Positions 33,401-48,400 of a stretch of DNA of 64,000 bases are shown here, in pieces. The position numbers and the translations under genes are program-made. The DNA is from Leptodactylus fallax. Taxonomy: Eukaryota > Chordata > Amphibia > Anura > Leptodactylidae. The notes below the pieces were generated by a model. It worked only from the letters and a program-made list of their open reading frames with translations, was not told the origin of the DNA and made no database searches. The stretch spans positions 428,501 through 492,500 of the forward strand of contig CAMRHE010000055.1 in NCBI GenBank assembly GCA_947044405.1, read 5' to 3'. Each line of letters starts with the position of its first letter. The first letter of the stretch is position 1.

Positions 33401-36400
33401 TATTCTTTGTATAAGGAAAAGTTGTACAATTTTCCAATATACTTTCTGTATCAATTCCTTGCAGTTTTCTACATCTCTGCTTGTTGTCATTCATTCTGCT
33501 TACTGCCAATGGATAAAAATCAGTCCATGGTCATGTGATATACAGTCCATGGTCATGTGATATACAGTCCATGGTCATGTGATATACAGTCCATGGTCAT
33601 GTGATATACAGTCCATGGTCATGTGATATACAGTTCATGGTCATGTGATATACAGTCCATGGTCATGTGATATACAGTCCATGGTCATGTGATATACAGT
33701 TCATGGTCATGTGATATACAGTTCATGGTCATGTGATGGACACACAGGTGCACAGCTCATTACAAGACAAAGGTCTGATTACTGAGCTGTGACTCTAACG
33801 AGCTGTGCAGCTGTGTCTCCATCACATGACCACGGACTGTATATCACATGACCACAGACTGTATATCACATGACCATGGACTGTATATCACATGACCATG
33901 GACTGATTTTTATTTACAATGACAGCAAGCAGAGATCTAAAAAACTGAAAAATTGATACAGAAAGTACATTGGAAAATTGTAACTTTTTATTATATAAGC
34001 ATTTATTTGCTGAAATTGGACAACCCCTATAAGAGAATCTTGGACCTTAAAAACAGGCATGTCTTAGGTTGGTTGGTGTCCTGTGCTGTACCTTCTATGG
34101 TTGACCACCTCCTATGGTAATATATAGTACCATATAGTAAAACAAACATATAGTGCACATACAACACTGTATTCTCATCCTGTACAGATACATTTCCAAA
34201 GAGACGGACTTGGGTGCTCAGGCCATCATGACCAGTTGTGCCCCCTTGGTAAGGGCAGGTGTATCCAATGGTAGCCGTGCAGACATTATTATGGCCTCTC
34301 TTGCGTTATATTTGTAGGCTGCCATGTTTACAAAAAAGCAACTCACCAGACAAACTGAATCCAGATTGATGCAGGTTCCGGACTGGCGCCATCTGGACTT
34401 TTCCCGGACAGGCTGCTATCCTTGAGGTTGGCGTGGGTGCTGCTGTTTTTGCAGTTATTGTGACCTCATGAACGGGCCCATCGTACAAACCCCTGGGGAC
34501 ACCTCGAACCTCTGCCATCTGAAATATAAAATGCTAAATTCTTACTTAATTTCTTAATTTCTAGCGACAGAACTGATTCTGTTTCTGAGAAGGAAGGTAA
34601 TTTCATGGCATTATTAAGTGGAGCACTGGGCTGCGTTACCCTCCAGGATACCGATATAGCGATCTAATCCCCCAGGAGCGTCTGTGAATATGTAATAATT
34701 ACAGCGTAAATGAACTGACCCAATTCTAGCTCGCTTCAGAACTCAACAGAAATGCAAAAAAATGGATACAATGTGAGCCGGAACGCTTTGAAATACTTAT
34801 CCTCAGCACGCTCGCATCTAACCCCCAAAGGGACAATTCTCAGGAAGAAACCGCCGCTTTATATAGCAATGTGTCTTCTGCATTGTACATCATGCAGGAT
34901 TTCTTAAAGGGGAAACTAGTCAAAGTGATCTTCTTGTATCCAATGTAAGAAGAACATAAACCCCTTGGCACTGCTTGGAGATTTCTGTTACTGAAAATCC
35001 AAAATTTATACCACTTTCAGAGTAGGGGTTATCCATTAAATACAAGTTATCTACTTGCCGATGGGTGGTGGCCTGGCCGCTAGTGGTGGCCGGTTACTGG
35101 TGCATTCAAAGCTATGGCACTACTGGATATAGCACTTCACTTCTCTTCGAGAGTCCCATAGAGATGAACATACTGTATGCATGCTGCTGCTCTATTCATA
35201 GGAGCAATGTGGTCCCAGTGGTCGAATGCTCCCCTATCCAGTGGACAGCGGATAACTTGTTATTACTGGAATATCCCTTTAAGTGCCACAGTAAATAGCA
35301 TCTTAATGTGCCTGCATCCCAGCCTTAAAGGAGTTGTACCAAGTACTGATATGGATAGCATAGGGGGGGTTACTTAATGATCAGTAGGCCAACCACTGCG
35401 ACCCCCACCCATCCCAAAAGTGGAAGTCTGGTTCTTCCATCCTGATGCAGCAGCAGGCTGAGCTTATGCCTTGTCTCCCAAAAAGAATGAATGGAGTGGC
35501 AAGGTGCAAGCTTGGCCTTCCATTCCATCTTGATGGGAGAACTGGACCCCTGTTCTAAATGTCCCTGCATCCCAGACTTAAAGGGGTTGTACCAAGTTTT
35601 GAAGTAATCCCCTATCAATAGGATAACTTAATAATCAGGCCGCTAGGACCCCCATCAATCTTGAGGTTATCCCTCATCTTATCAATAGGGGATAACTTCA
35701 AAATTTGGTACAACCCCTTTAAGGAAAGTGTTTTTAACTATCCACATTACTAACACATTACAAAATAATCTTTTTTTTCTTCAGTCAAGATTTGACCTTT
35801 TCCATCCACATTATTGGTGCCATACATGTATATGTAACCTTATATGATCAGCAGTCATATAGCCATGAGGCTACCAAGGAGAGGTCCTCTTTTCTGTAAC
35901 AAAGGTTCCAATCTCCCCATATAGTAGCTTGGATCCAATCCCAATTTTGGCAAAAAATATTAAAAATATACAGATCATAAATAAAGCTGCTTGAAAAATC
36001 CCTAATATGGGTAAACCAAAAAGCATAGGGAATTATATAATGAGGGATATCTCTACATTACCATTATTATAGTATGTGCATAATTGATGTGGGGGGAAGG
36101 GGTGGAGCAGGAAGTCTGTGAGGTACAGTTTTGGCCAATAAAAGAAAAGAAGGAAGTGATGTCAGAGAAGGAGGTGTCATTTTGGCAAATATGTTGCTTG
36201 AAAGTTCATAGGGCACGGCAATATGGACAATCTGGACGTACATATACCCTATTTATTAGGAGACATACATGTAACAGCTCAGTCACCTTCTACTCATCCC
36301 ATATTTTGCAGAAATATGCTTCACCTTTCCATGATACATCATTTAAATTTTGTCCCCAAATAAATGAAATATATGTATGTCACCATCCACTCTAACTCAT

Positions 36401-39400
36401 GGTCCTAACGTGCCCTACAAACAGCATATTTCATACTTGAGAATTTGACAAAAAGTTGTTAACTTTGGCGCTTAACCCGAACTTCTATTTCATCCAATCT
36501 GAATAGATGTCACGTGATTGTCATAAATGTCATATCAGCACACACCACTAGAGGCAGTAACCTGCCTTATGGTTAGAGTTGGACGAACCAATTTGTCACG
36601 AGCCAGGTTCGACCCGAATATCCTAAATTGTTTTAGCAAATTTGGATTCGTCTTGGACTAACTAAAATGGCTGCAACGGCATGCATTGCGGTAAATTATT
36701 ATAATAGGTACATAGAGTATAAATAGAGTATAGCAGGTGGAGTCTGAGGAGAGTGACAAAAGATAAAAAAAACATTTATACTCTCCTTCCCTCGCTTCTT
36801 TTGGGTCTCCTTGCGGCACCTGGCGCTCTCCTGGTGATGTCATGACGCTCGGCGTGCCCATATCACCACTAAGGCTCAATCGCAAGCCTTGGCGGTGACC
36901 CCGGGACCATGACGTCAGACATAGACTAAGCAGTGGATACTGCGAGGAGGCCCAAAGAGGGACGGAGAGTATGAATGTTTTTTTCACATGTCCTCTAGGC
37001 CTCCACCTGGATAGACCCCAGACTATAATAATTTCACTTCCGTTCTATCCAAACTTATTCGACCTGAAACGTATCAGGGATCTGAGCCAGCCAAGCTCGA
37101 AACTAATCTTGGGAGGTTCGCCCATTTCTACAATCTACCCTCCAAATGTTACTACATATTATTTGCCAAACTTTTAAGTCAATTCACTGGTAATGATTAG
37201 ATCCAGTATAAATAGTGGTGCAGAAGAATCACGTGATGTCAGGACGTCGGCGCCCGGATTCCCCTTAGGCTATTCCTGCATGTACATGCTGCTAATGGCG
37301 ACTGTGACTTTAAGGGGACAGGCATTAAATGTTCCTATCTCTGAAAGTAATGTTAATTCATAGTGATATAAGGAGACTAGTAGGGCTGCGGGGCTGTTGT
37401 ACCTATCACATCCAATTCATCATGTAGGCGGTAGTTTAAAGGGGATGTACTATACAGTCTCTATCTCCACAGACTATGGCGTTATTACATTGTACTTACT
37501 GATAAAGTGCACTTCCTTTACATTTACTTACAGCCACAAAGGCTTGTGTTTGGCTATTAAAGACGTAGTTTTAATCTGCTTTTCAGCCAATGCTAATGGG
37601 AGCAGTGAAATTCTTTCCCGGGAATCTTGCTGGTTGCACATGTACAGTAAATCTTGCTGGTTGCATACCATGTTCAGGCAGTAGACCCTCATCCTATACT
37701 TATACAGCTGCAGAGGTTTTTAATGCTAAATTTGGTATGACTGACCCCATACAGGGTTCAGGAACACGACTTTGACCCAAACTTGTATCCTCATATCAAT
37801 GGGAATATAATGAATATCCATTCTGAGTCTATAAGTAAATGCATTGGATACATAGTAACCTGTATTTCACTCACCCTGTTCCTGGCTTTGATCCTTTTGT
37901 ATACAAAATCCGGGAAGGTTTTCCTGGGAATGAAGCGTCCGGATCCTTGGCTCACAAGGAGTGTTTCATTCTCCAGCACGATTCGTCCTTGACTTATAAC
38001 CAGCTCTGGCGCGCCATGACACTCCATCCCTTCAAATATATTCAGCTCCACAGCCTGATGGAATAAACAGTATCTGAATGTGTCCTTTCACCTGTCACCA
38101 GCTGTGAAAATCCCAATGACATGCCTCATCTGACCGGCGCTGTTAACTTGAGTGTTTCGGGTGTTTTGTTTCTCCAAATCTATTCGGCTATTCCAAAGAT
38201 ATAAGCCCTTTTAGTGTTGATGCAAATTAGGGTCTACAAGGCAGGTAGGCAGTAACACCGCATGACACAGAGACCCCATCCCCAGAGAAACCACAGTGTT
38301 ACTTGGCTAGTAGACCCTAATTTGTATCAACACTAAAAGGGCTTATATCTTTGGAATAGCCGATTTGGATAAAAAAAACAACAAAATGCTCAGGGTGACA
38401 GTACCGATCAGATGATACATGGACTTTTCAGACATGACTTTGTAGTTTTGTTGACTAAGCATTTCAGAGCAGTATAAAATAAAGAGTATACCACTGTATA
38501 CTGGCCATATGTACGCCACATGAATTCTCTTTTGACATATGAATGGCTACTAAAATCTATAGGCATGTCGGCATAAATGTCAGGAATTGTGCCAAATGCA
38601 CATTGCACAGCCTAGTACTCAGACATGGTGCCCTTTGTTAGGATATATCCACATGTAGCAGATTTTCCCACTAAGAACACTTCAACTCGATCCAAAGGAT
38701 AGGGAATAAGTGTCTTATTGCTCCAGGTCCTGACTTTGGGATCCTCAAGAATCACAAAAATGGCTCCCCGAGTACCCCTTATGAATGGAGCGGAGGTGCA
38801 TATATGTGACCGCTTTTCAATTCACTTCTATGGGACTGACAGTGTTTCATCATTAAAAGTGCTATTAGTGGGAAAAGCTTTTTTAAAGGGTTCATACCAA
38901 GATATGAAGTTAGGATAGGGGATAACGTCATGATCAGTGGGGAATTGACCGATGAGACCAATCTCGAGAACAGGGCTGTGGTTCTCCCTTCCTGATGGAG
39001 CATATGCCCTGTCGTTCCATTCATCCTCTATGGGAGCACCGGAGATAGCCGAGTACAGTGATCAGCACTCCCATAGAGAATGGACAGACTCCTATCCTGA
39101 CCTTGTACAGCCCCGGTACACATATAGAGCTATCCTGCACTCCTGGCATCCTAGTCAGTTGTAATGACACATAATAGACAGATATAGAAAACTGCTATTT
39201 ACCAGGTTGTGAGTCTTGGCTGAAATGATTTTGACAGTTTTGGGATTCCAGATAACTAGGTCAGCGTCTGAGCCGGTGGCAATCCTTCCCTTCCGAGGAT
39301 ATAAGTTGAAAATCTTGGCTGCGTTTGTGCTGGTCACGGCAACAAATTCATTCTCGTCCATCTTGCCCGGAGTCTAAAATTAGGATGAAATCTGGAAGTA

Positions 39401-42400
39401 TAAATCAGTCTAATAGGATCCTTTATGTAACCTCTTACATTTTATTTGCCCTTTCATTTTTTTGTTCTTCCACCCCCCATGACAAACCGTTTGGGGGAGT
39501 TATTCTGTTACTGACTTATATACATCTGTATAGGGGTTGGAGCTCTATTTTTCATTCAGTGTATAGTCAAACAATTCAATGATAAAATTCTGACTACCTT
39601 CAACCAGCACTAGGGGGAGCTTATTTACAACATATGCATTGAACTCAGTAACAGCTCTTATGCAGTGAGCCCCCTGAGCTCTCTCTAGTGGTAACTGTAT
39701 GCAGGCAACATTTTATAATTTAACTTCGTCTATTCTTGAAATTTTGTATAAAAAAAAGCGCTCCGACCGCTATAAAGATACCTTGTTCATAATATTTGAC
39801 TTCAATACAATTTGGTGTTAAAATGTGAACACTCCCTTTAAACTGTATGCATGAGCATTCTATAAAAGTCTTCAGTTCTCCCCGTGTTTGGATGGGGTTC
39901 CTCAAGGTACTCCGGTTTCCTCCCACACTCCAAAGACATACTGATAGGGAATGTACATTGTGAGCCCTATATGGGACAGTGATTGACAATGTCTGTAAAG
40001 TGCTACAGAATATGTTGGTGCTATACAATATAGTTGCACTTAAAGTGGACATGTCTTTTTTTTATAACTCATTTACTCATATATTTTTAGGAGGAATAAC
40101 AGAGGAACAAATAATACAAAGTTATAAGAAAAGATGTTTCGGAATTGTTAATTCATGGCAAATTGAAGTACTTGCTAATGCAGACATTTGGAGGCTGAAT
40201 TCATATCTGCGTTGGAGTCCCGTAGGAGACATTATAGTCTATGGGGTCCATGGGTTTCTCTGGGTAACCACTTTTTAAGCGGACAGGGTCTCCGTCTTTC
40301 GAGTCCCCATGTGGACTCGAATTACGGAGACCACAATGCTAGTGTGAACCTAGTGTAAGAGTGGCGGCCGGACCCCTTAAAAATTTTTGACTCTAAGCTC
40401 AGACGTAGAAAGTGCCCAGTCCCTGTATAAGGAAGAGGAAATATGGAACCTAGTGAGAGATGTATGAAAGCTTCTTCTATCCTTACCACACATTTCTCCC
40501 ATATAATTGACATTCTTTCTTCTATTCCATTCGTTCCCTCGGGGATTAATGTGAAGTTATCCTTCCCTACGGCTTTCTGCGCTGTGGTGAAGGTGCAGTG
40601 TGCGCTGCCTGTTACCTGCAGGTCTGTACTGTAGGGAAACAAGTATCAGTCATTGAACTCTAATTCTACATTGTATCAGGTCAAATAAAAATTCTGTATC
40701 AATTTTAATAAACACTAGGATTTATCATGTTTTAGACAAATGAATGGTCATGTTCTGTACAGTAAACAATCGGACTGGAAGATTAATTTTAACTTTTTAA
40801 AATGTTTTAAGTTGAGATTCCTCCTGGGGTTTGCAATACACAGTAGACCTCAAATTTTGACCTCAATTTGCACAGTGGAAATTATTTTACCTGCAGTATC
40901 TTCAATGTCCCGCACAAATATGCAATGAATTTTACCTATCTGAATGCATAACTTTAGGAAAGCTCTGTAGAAAGGGCAGTCTTATTGCCCTGCTTCTTCT
41001 CTAGTATACTCCCATTCAGTACAGTACAGATGATGGGATGTATCACAGCTAGACGAAATAATGGTTGTTTTGCGTACAGCAACCTGAGTCAAAGATTCAT
41101 TTTGGAAACACACAATGAAAAAACAGTTGAGACTCCATGTAATGTTTGCAATATACAGTATACTTCAAAATTGTGTCCTCATTATATACAGTGGCCATTA
41201 TTTTGTCTTCTTCTTGTTATCCTTCTGTTTTTTTCTGTATCCAATACAAATATTCAATGGATGTTACCTATGTGAATGCATATCATAAGGAAGGCTATGT
41301 GGAAACAGCAACTGTCCTGTCCAGCTTCCTCTCTAGTGTACTCCCAGTCAGTACAGACAAGGTAATAATCTACATTCTGGAAATACTGTATTAAAATCCT
41401 TATGGGAAAGTATAGTCAGGGAGATGATGATTTTGAGTAAAAGAAAATGTTCTTCTATGCAAAAATACTGTACATTTATCCTTGTTATTTTTAAAGAGGA
41501 CCTTTCACCAGCTCCACAAATTCAAGTTCTTAGCATCTGTTAATAAGTGCCGATCCATTAATTCCAGCACAGTTGGAACTTCCTCTCTAGCCCCCACCAT
41601 TCCTGAGCAATCATTGCTATTAATTTTGCTGCCAGATCTGCTTTGTAAGCTCTGTAATGTCAGAAGGGCGTTGTCAGGCAGGAGGCATGATTCAGAGATC
41701 CAATCAGAGGCAGCCAGTGTCAGAGCTCAGAATCACACCCCTTGTCTGCTCCTGCCTGACACCGCCCTCCTGACAGTACAGAGCCTAAATAGTATATCAG
41801 GCACCAAAACCAATAGCATTGATTGCTCAGGAATGGTGGGGGCTAGAGAAAAAATTCCAACTGTGCCAGAATCAGTGGAGCAGAGACTATTAAATGATGT
41901 AGCAAGCTGGACTGGTTGAAGGTGGTGAAAGGGTCTCTTTAATTGCAGTTAGTCAGGTTTCTTAAAGAGATTCTGTTAGAGTTGTTTCTGTTAGTTTGAG
42001 TTTTCAGTAGGTAGGTGTCCTGGAGGTGTAAGAATACCTTATGTGTATATTGTTAGTTAAGGCATGACATAATCCAGGGTTGCAGGTCCTGAAAGTGTTC
42101 CAAGGGCAGTCCTTCACCCTGTGTATTGAACTACTCCACAGCTCCTCCGCTCTGTAGGTGGTTGCTGCTTGGATACTACAGCTTTCACTGAGATCAGGCT
42201 CAATGCACAGAGGAGATAGGACTTTAAGGTTAAGGACCACCCTCAGAGCACTTGCAGAACCTGCAGCCCTGGATTAAGTGTTACTTTTTTCACATCATTT
42301 TGCTATTAGCAGCATACTTTCCAAGAGGTATGTTTAAGCAGCTCTTCAGAGCGCCTACCTGGCTCTATCAGAAGTTTTACATGGTCAAAAATAGTGACAG

Positions 42401-45400
42401 TTTCCCTTTAAATAAAAGAGTTTGGCATGTGAAAGACAAAACAGTGAGAGGCGCACAAAAAAGCAATCCAGCGCCCATACCATCTATGTGAAAAGGTAAG
42501 TGCACAGACTGGCCATACATTTTATCTTTCTGCTGACAGACATTCCTCCCAATACTCACAATCACATGCAGACTTGGCCACCGTGTATGTATATGGCAAC
42601 AGCTCATCGGGAGCTCATTTTCCATGAGAACTCTGGGGCACACAGTGTAGTAAAATTGTCGAGGTTACCACTAGAGACTATAAGGACTATCATATTCCCC
42701 GCCATTGGCCTATAGTCTGAATTCTACTGCCATGGATATGAAACAGTCTCTATTGAAGTAAAATTCTCCCACCGGGCACACAAATACCACTTACTCAGGA
42801 GAATGCTTCAGTTGTATGAATGCAGCCTTTGTCTTCTAAGCATTGCACTCCTTTGTAACATATCTATATAGAGTACCTGCGATAAAGCTGTCCCCAGCCA
42901 TCTGTAATCTATATCCCCGCCACATGCATTGAATCTTATTGCTAGTCTGCTTTACATGTAATACCTTCAGATCAGCACATAGACAAGGCTCCTGGCTAAG
43001 GATATCTGCTGATGTCTCTAATAGGTTGGCTATACATTTGCACAGGCTTTTCTATAATATATGCACGGTTGCTCGGCTGTTTTAAGGGATTAATTAACAT
43101 ATATCATATTAGAGGTGCAGTAATACAGCACATGAAGATCTAATGGCCAGAGATGTAGCAGTGATAGTTCTGTACTGGTGTCAATGCATGTGCATGAGGT
43201 CACGCTTACTACCATGACACCAGGTGCCCAAAGACTCATGATCTGGAAAAAGTGGTGGTCTGGAAATTTCCTCATCTTGACACTCCATGAAATTAAGGAT
43301 GGGCGAATACACATCATACCTGCGAACTATCCCAGATTCAACAGGACAGTCCCGCATTTCAGGCCCGGGGGGCATGCGGTATGTCTCGGGTTCAACCTTA
43401 TGTGTGTCTGGAGGACAAAGATGGAGTTGAGTACAATGCCCCTGTTTCTGCTCCCGGCATCGACCCTGCTATCCCCAAACTGCCAGCAGCAGGGATGGAA
43501 GAGGACTTTGGGTGAACAGGGTGAGGTGAGTATTCCTTTTTTTGTGTGTATTTTTCTAAGTGGGAAGGGGGCATTATTTATACTCTTGGGACCACAATGG
43601 GGGGCATTATTTATACTGTGGAGGACACAATGAGTGAAACAATATATTGTGGGGGCCACAATAAGGGGACATTATAGTGTGTGGGAGCCACAAGGGGGCA
43701 TGATACTGTGTTGGGGTCACTAAAAAAGCATTATACTGTGTGGAAGAACAAAGGGGTATGGTTGGGAATGGCTGGGACCACAGGGGTCATGGGTAGAGTT
43801 GGAGGCATGGTGGATGATGCCTATATTTGCCATGCAGATTTTAGCTCTCTCCTCTGAAAGTTGGGCTGTATGGATTAATGTCAGCTGAACCCACTGGTTT
43901 CACCATACTCAGCCAACCACCTAATGTGTATGGGGTACCATGGCTCTCCAGCAATAGAGGATAGCAGGAGTAAGCAGGATTAGGAATGTTTAATTTCAAC
44001 ACATCTGATCCTTTCTTATCCTTAGATAAGCTGCAGGCAGAAGTGTCTGACAACAACTTACCCTCCTCTCTGTATTGCACACTCAACTTGCCAAAAGTGT
44101 GGGGGTGTCAGGAGGAATAGCTGTCAAACAAATTTTCGGACACAGCTAGAGAAGGTCTATGGCCAGCTTAATTTAGGCAAAACTATAATTTTCTGTTGGA
44201 CAATACTAATAAAAGGCAGACTGGATCTAGCAGGAACATGCATGAGACCAAGGGAACTCTCTCCAAAAGACACCACCAGATCCACCATAGATCAGATTTG
44301 TCAATTTTTTTCTACCCAAAAATATCAAAGTGACGGAGCTCTAAAGAAACACTATCATAAATAATCTGTGGTTTGCCAGTTCCTGGTACACCCCTTTATT
44401 GATGAGTGTCTCTGGTTACTGGCAATGTGTTAACCCTGTAAAATCTCAATCAAAGTCTCAGAATCTCAATGATAAAAACATGGAGGATAGATAATAGAAT
44501 CACAAATGACCTTTACATACCAGGATAGTAAAGAGCTGAGATACTCTGAAGTGGTAGGGTCAGGACTAATAGGTGGTGAAGTGACAAAAGCTGCAGCTTT
44601 TGCCCAGTTTTTGCTCCAGTAGTGGGAGCCATTGGTGCCCAAACCTGCTGTTATTGTCTCTCCGTATACCACCGTACCTATAAAACCAAAAAACAACAGT
44701 CAGTATCCTAGTAAACAAAAATAAACTATAACTTGATTAGGGTTATTTACTATAAAAAAAAAAAAAAAAAAAAAAATCACCCCAGTTTTCTTACTATCGT
44801 CCCTGCCTCAGCCCGGCTGATTTACTAAAATTCTGGCGTGAGTTAGAATGGAAATCTACACCAGTTCCTATCTGGCACCGGGACCTCCGAAATTTAATAA
44901 ATTTTAGTAAAGAATACAGAATTACTAACTACTGAATTGCCACAGGCTACTAGCAGGAGCATGGCTATAGCGGGTGCAGGGGTAATAGTCGCACCTGAGC
45001 CTTGGAGTATGAAGGGAACCAATGGCCTCTTTGATACACAAGATGAAACCAATGTTATAAATAGTAAAAATAATGATCTGATGTGGATGGACCATTGCCA
45101 GCAGCCCTGGATTACACACAGTAGAATATTGCACTCCCCTGGCATCTATCTTTAGTACACAAACCCATCAGCTGTCATCTAGACTAAAGCATAATGAAAC
45201 AAGATTGAAAGATTTCATCATCATACGATCATACAATACTAATATATGGCATGCATCATGAAGCGAATGACTACCCTGACATAAAATAACAGAATCCTCC
45301 CTGCTCGGTGACAATGTAGTCATTGTGAAATGCAGGATAGCCTAAGGATAGAGCAACACCATGCCAGGGAATTCATCAGAGCTTCCTCAAGAAATGACCT

Positions 45401-48400
45401 AATTTCTCTATTTCTGCAATACTATTGAGATCCCTTCTGTTCTACTGTTACCAAGAGGAAGCAGAAAAGTCAAATATGGTATATTAGGTTTTGGGATATT
45501 ATTTGGTATCCAATATCTCCAATTATATTGAGCTAATTGTGGGCAGTCACCTGCAAACGTTCAGGTTTTACTTTACTGTACACGATTTTGTCTGGTTTAT
45601 AAAACCCACCCTCATATATTAACCAACATGAAAAGCAGATGCCAAAAAATCAATGCTTTGGAGGACCCAGGATGTGCTTGCATTGTACGCAGTCTGTTTA
45701 CACACATGGGGAACAAGCTTTGGATGGCTCAGATAGACCACCAGTTTGACCCACCGGCAAGCACAAGATTCTTTGTTCGCCATCCAGACACAGGGGGGGC
45801 CTTCATTTCACTCCTGTCTCAGGCATGTAACAAGGAAATTTAGTGTCATGACATGTCCTCCCATTGACAGCCAGTCACTGTTGCCTTTGTTGCAGTAGTG
45901 TCATGGAGGAGAAATTTGGACTACTATGGACAAGATTCATTATCATCTTTAGCAATGACTCCAGGTTCTGTTTAGGATCCGACAAGAAATTGGTTTTATA
46001 GAGGCTTGTGGTGAGGCTTCTATAATGCCTTTGCTGTGTAGTAACACCCTGTCCCAACTGCTGGCGTGAAGATCTGGGGAGCCATCACATACCACAACCG
46101 GTCACCCCTAGTAGTGATACAAGGACACTAACAGCTCAGTGCTATGTGCAGGACATCCTCATGTGTGGCCTCTCATGGCAGGATGGACAACTGGCATTTC
46201 ACAGCTGGATAATGCTCGCCTGTATACGGCAAGAGTTTCCAAGGAATATCTCTGCCAGATTACAACAGTCTGCAGGATCTTATGGACCAGCTGCAATATC
46301 TGGGGGCAAATATGTTGCAGTATACTGTATGGAACCTGTATGCCTCCATACCCAACTGTATCTCCTCTTGTATTCAGGCTAGAAGAGGCCAACATGGTCC
46401 TAGAACCTTCACTCAATTGTACGGTTTTGCCGCGCTCCTTGTACTCGGGTGTAATACAGTCATGTGCCCTACCTCAGCTTCTCCATAAGCCGGGGGGATG
46501 AAGAAGAGGTAATCTTATATATTTCTAGTGACAACCAACTCTTGAACACTTTCCAGAAACTCGTGTGAATAATTAAATCTGCAGTGGCAAGAAAATTAGA
46601 TTTTCTGCTACAACGAACATGGAAAATAGTCCATAATAATATGTCTACGGGAATTTTTCTTACCTTTCCGCCTTGCTTGAGCAATCACGTCGGCAGCTCC
46701 TCTGCTCATGACTTTGGTGATGTACAGGGGGCAGTTGGCTTGCTTTGCTATCGTTATTGCACGGTAAGCTGCCTCCGCCTCAACCTGGAGGAACAGGATT
46801 CATGTCACCTAGAACTATTTCTTGTGACAAAGTCTACAAAAGTGAGAATTAAGTTCCTTACCTCCTCCGAGTGGCTGAGGACATGGCCTTCTGGTCCAGT
46901 GATGCCCAGTTCTAGCAGTCGCTTTTGTTCCTACGGTATATATGAATTACAAAATATATATATACAAGAGAGTTGTGCCACAAATTTAACTTTTTGCCCT
47001 ACCCATACGAAGGGGTACGTTTCTAAATGGTGGGGGTCAGACTGACGGGATTACAAAAATGGGGGGCTTGAATAGAGTGGTGACCCAGGTGCGATGAAAC
47101 TTCATTCCTTTCTATGGGACTGCCACAAAACTGCTCAGGTTTCTCTGCTGACCCCAAGGAACTGAACAGAACAACAAGGGGATACAGAATATCATTGCAC
47201 TAACATGACTTATAGGGAAAACCTTTTACTTAAATTCTTAAATCCTATAATCCTATCGATTTGGTTGCAATTCTAACAATAGTAGAGAATCAGCCACAAC
47301 TAATGCACAGAAACGGATCCTGCAAGACCCCATTGACTATAATGGGGTTTGCTGGGCATCCATTATTTTTTAACTGGCATCGCTGGGCAATAAGTCAGGC
47401 TTACAGAACTTTTTTGTCTGGGATTTCTGACGGACTGTGTGCCGGAGGCTCTGAATGAAAACTCGGATGCAGATGGCAATATAGTCTTACCCAATATTGC
47501 TATGTAACCCTGCTCCCCATGCTTGTGCCTCAGTAGCCACTATACAAATGATACCAGGCGTTCCAAGCTTAGATTCACACGGATTACATTACCTCTTCAA
47601 TAATGTCGCCATTCTCAGCGTGAACCTGTGCTATGGCTCCTAGATCACGGATAATGCTGAAAATCTCATACATCTGTAACCAGAGCAAATATTACATTCA
47701 CACTACACAGAAAATACGTATTACTATGTTGCTATGGTAAAGGTACATTATACTGTACCTGAGCGTCTGAGCACTGGTATTTATCCTTGTATGCCATGAA
47801 CACAAGGAAGGAGTTCACACCTTCACAAGGAGAGAACAGAACAGGTTTAATAAGGAGTTAAAGGGAAAGTGTCACCAGAAAATGACCTATTTTTACACCA
47901 AATGTTAAACATGTTTTAAAAGAATTTTGGGTAATGTTTTCAAAATGTTCAACATCACTATAATTTAAAAAAGGACGAAATGCTGCAATTTTCTCTATGG
48001 CCACTAAGCCTAATACTAGACTGACACTTGCTAATTCCTTGACGCAGTTAACTTATTTACACCACACTATTACAATAGAAGATAACACCTCTATAGATAA
48101 CACCACTGACCCATTATTACATCCACTATTGACAACAAATGATGTCACAGGTTATCTACTCCCCCTCCCTGCACAGAGCATGAATAGAAAACTCTCCCAT
48201 AGTCCTCATTGAGTCAGCTCCAGTCTATTGCTGCTTATGGCCATGACTATGCTGTAAAGCATATCACTAAAAACTGTTAACAGAGCAGAGGAGAAGCTCA
48301 GGCAAGATGGCCGCCCCATAATCATGTACAGGAAATAGAATAAAAAGTCTACAATCAGAAGATTAGAAAAAAGTAATATATTCACTATCTGGTTTTAATA

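Noticed and set aside
39878..40035. tRNA-like or independent RNA gene
   Set aside because: No cloverleaf or A/B boxes could be placed. The text matches L2-type tails.
46139..46501. 120-codon + strand frame as an intact gene
   Set aside because: Its start overlaps the decayed Tc1 transposase, and the reading frame continues only by chance past the DNAR motif.
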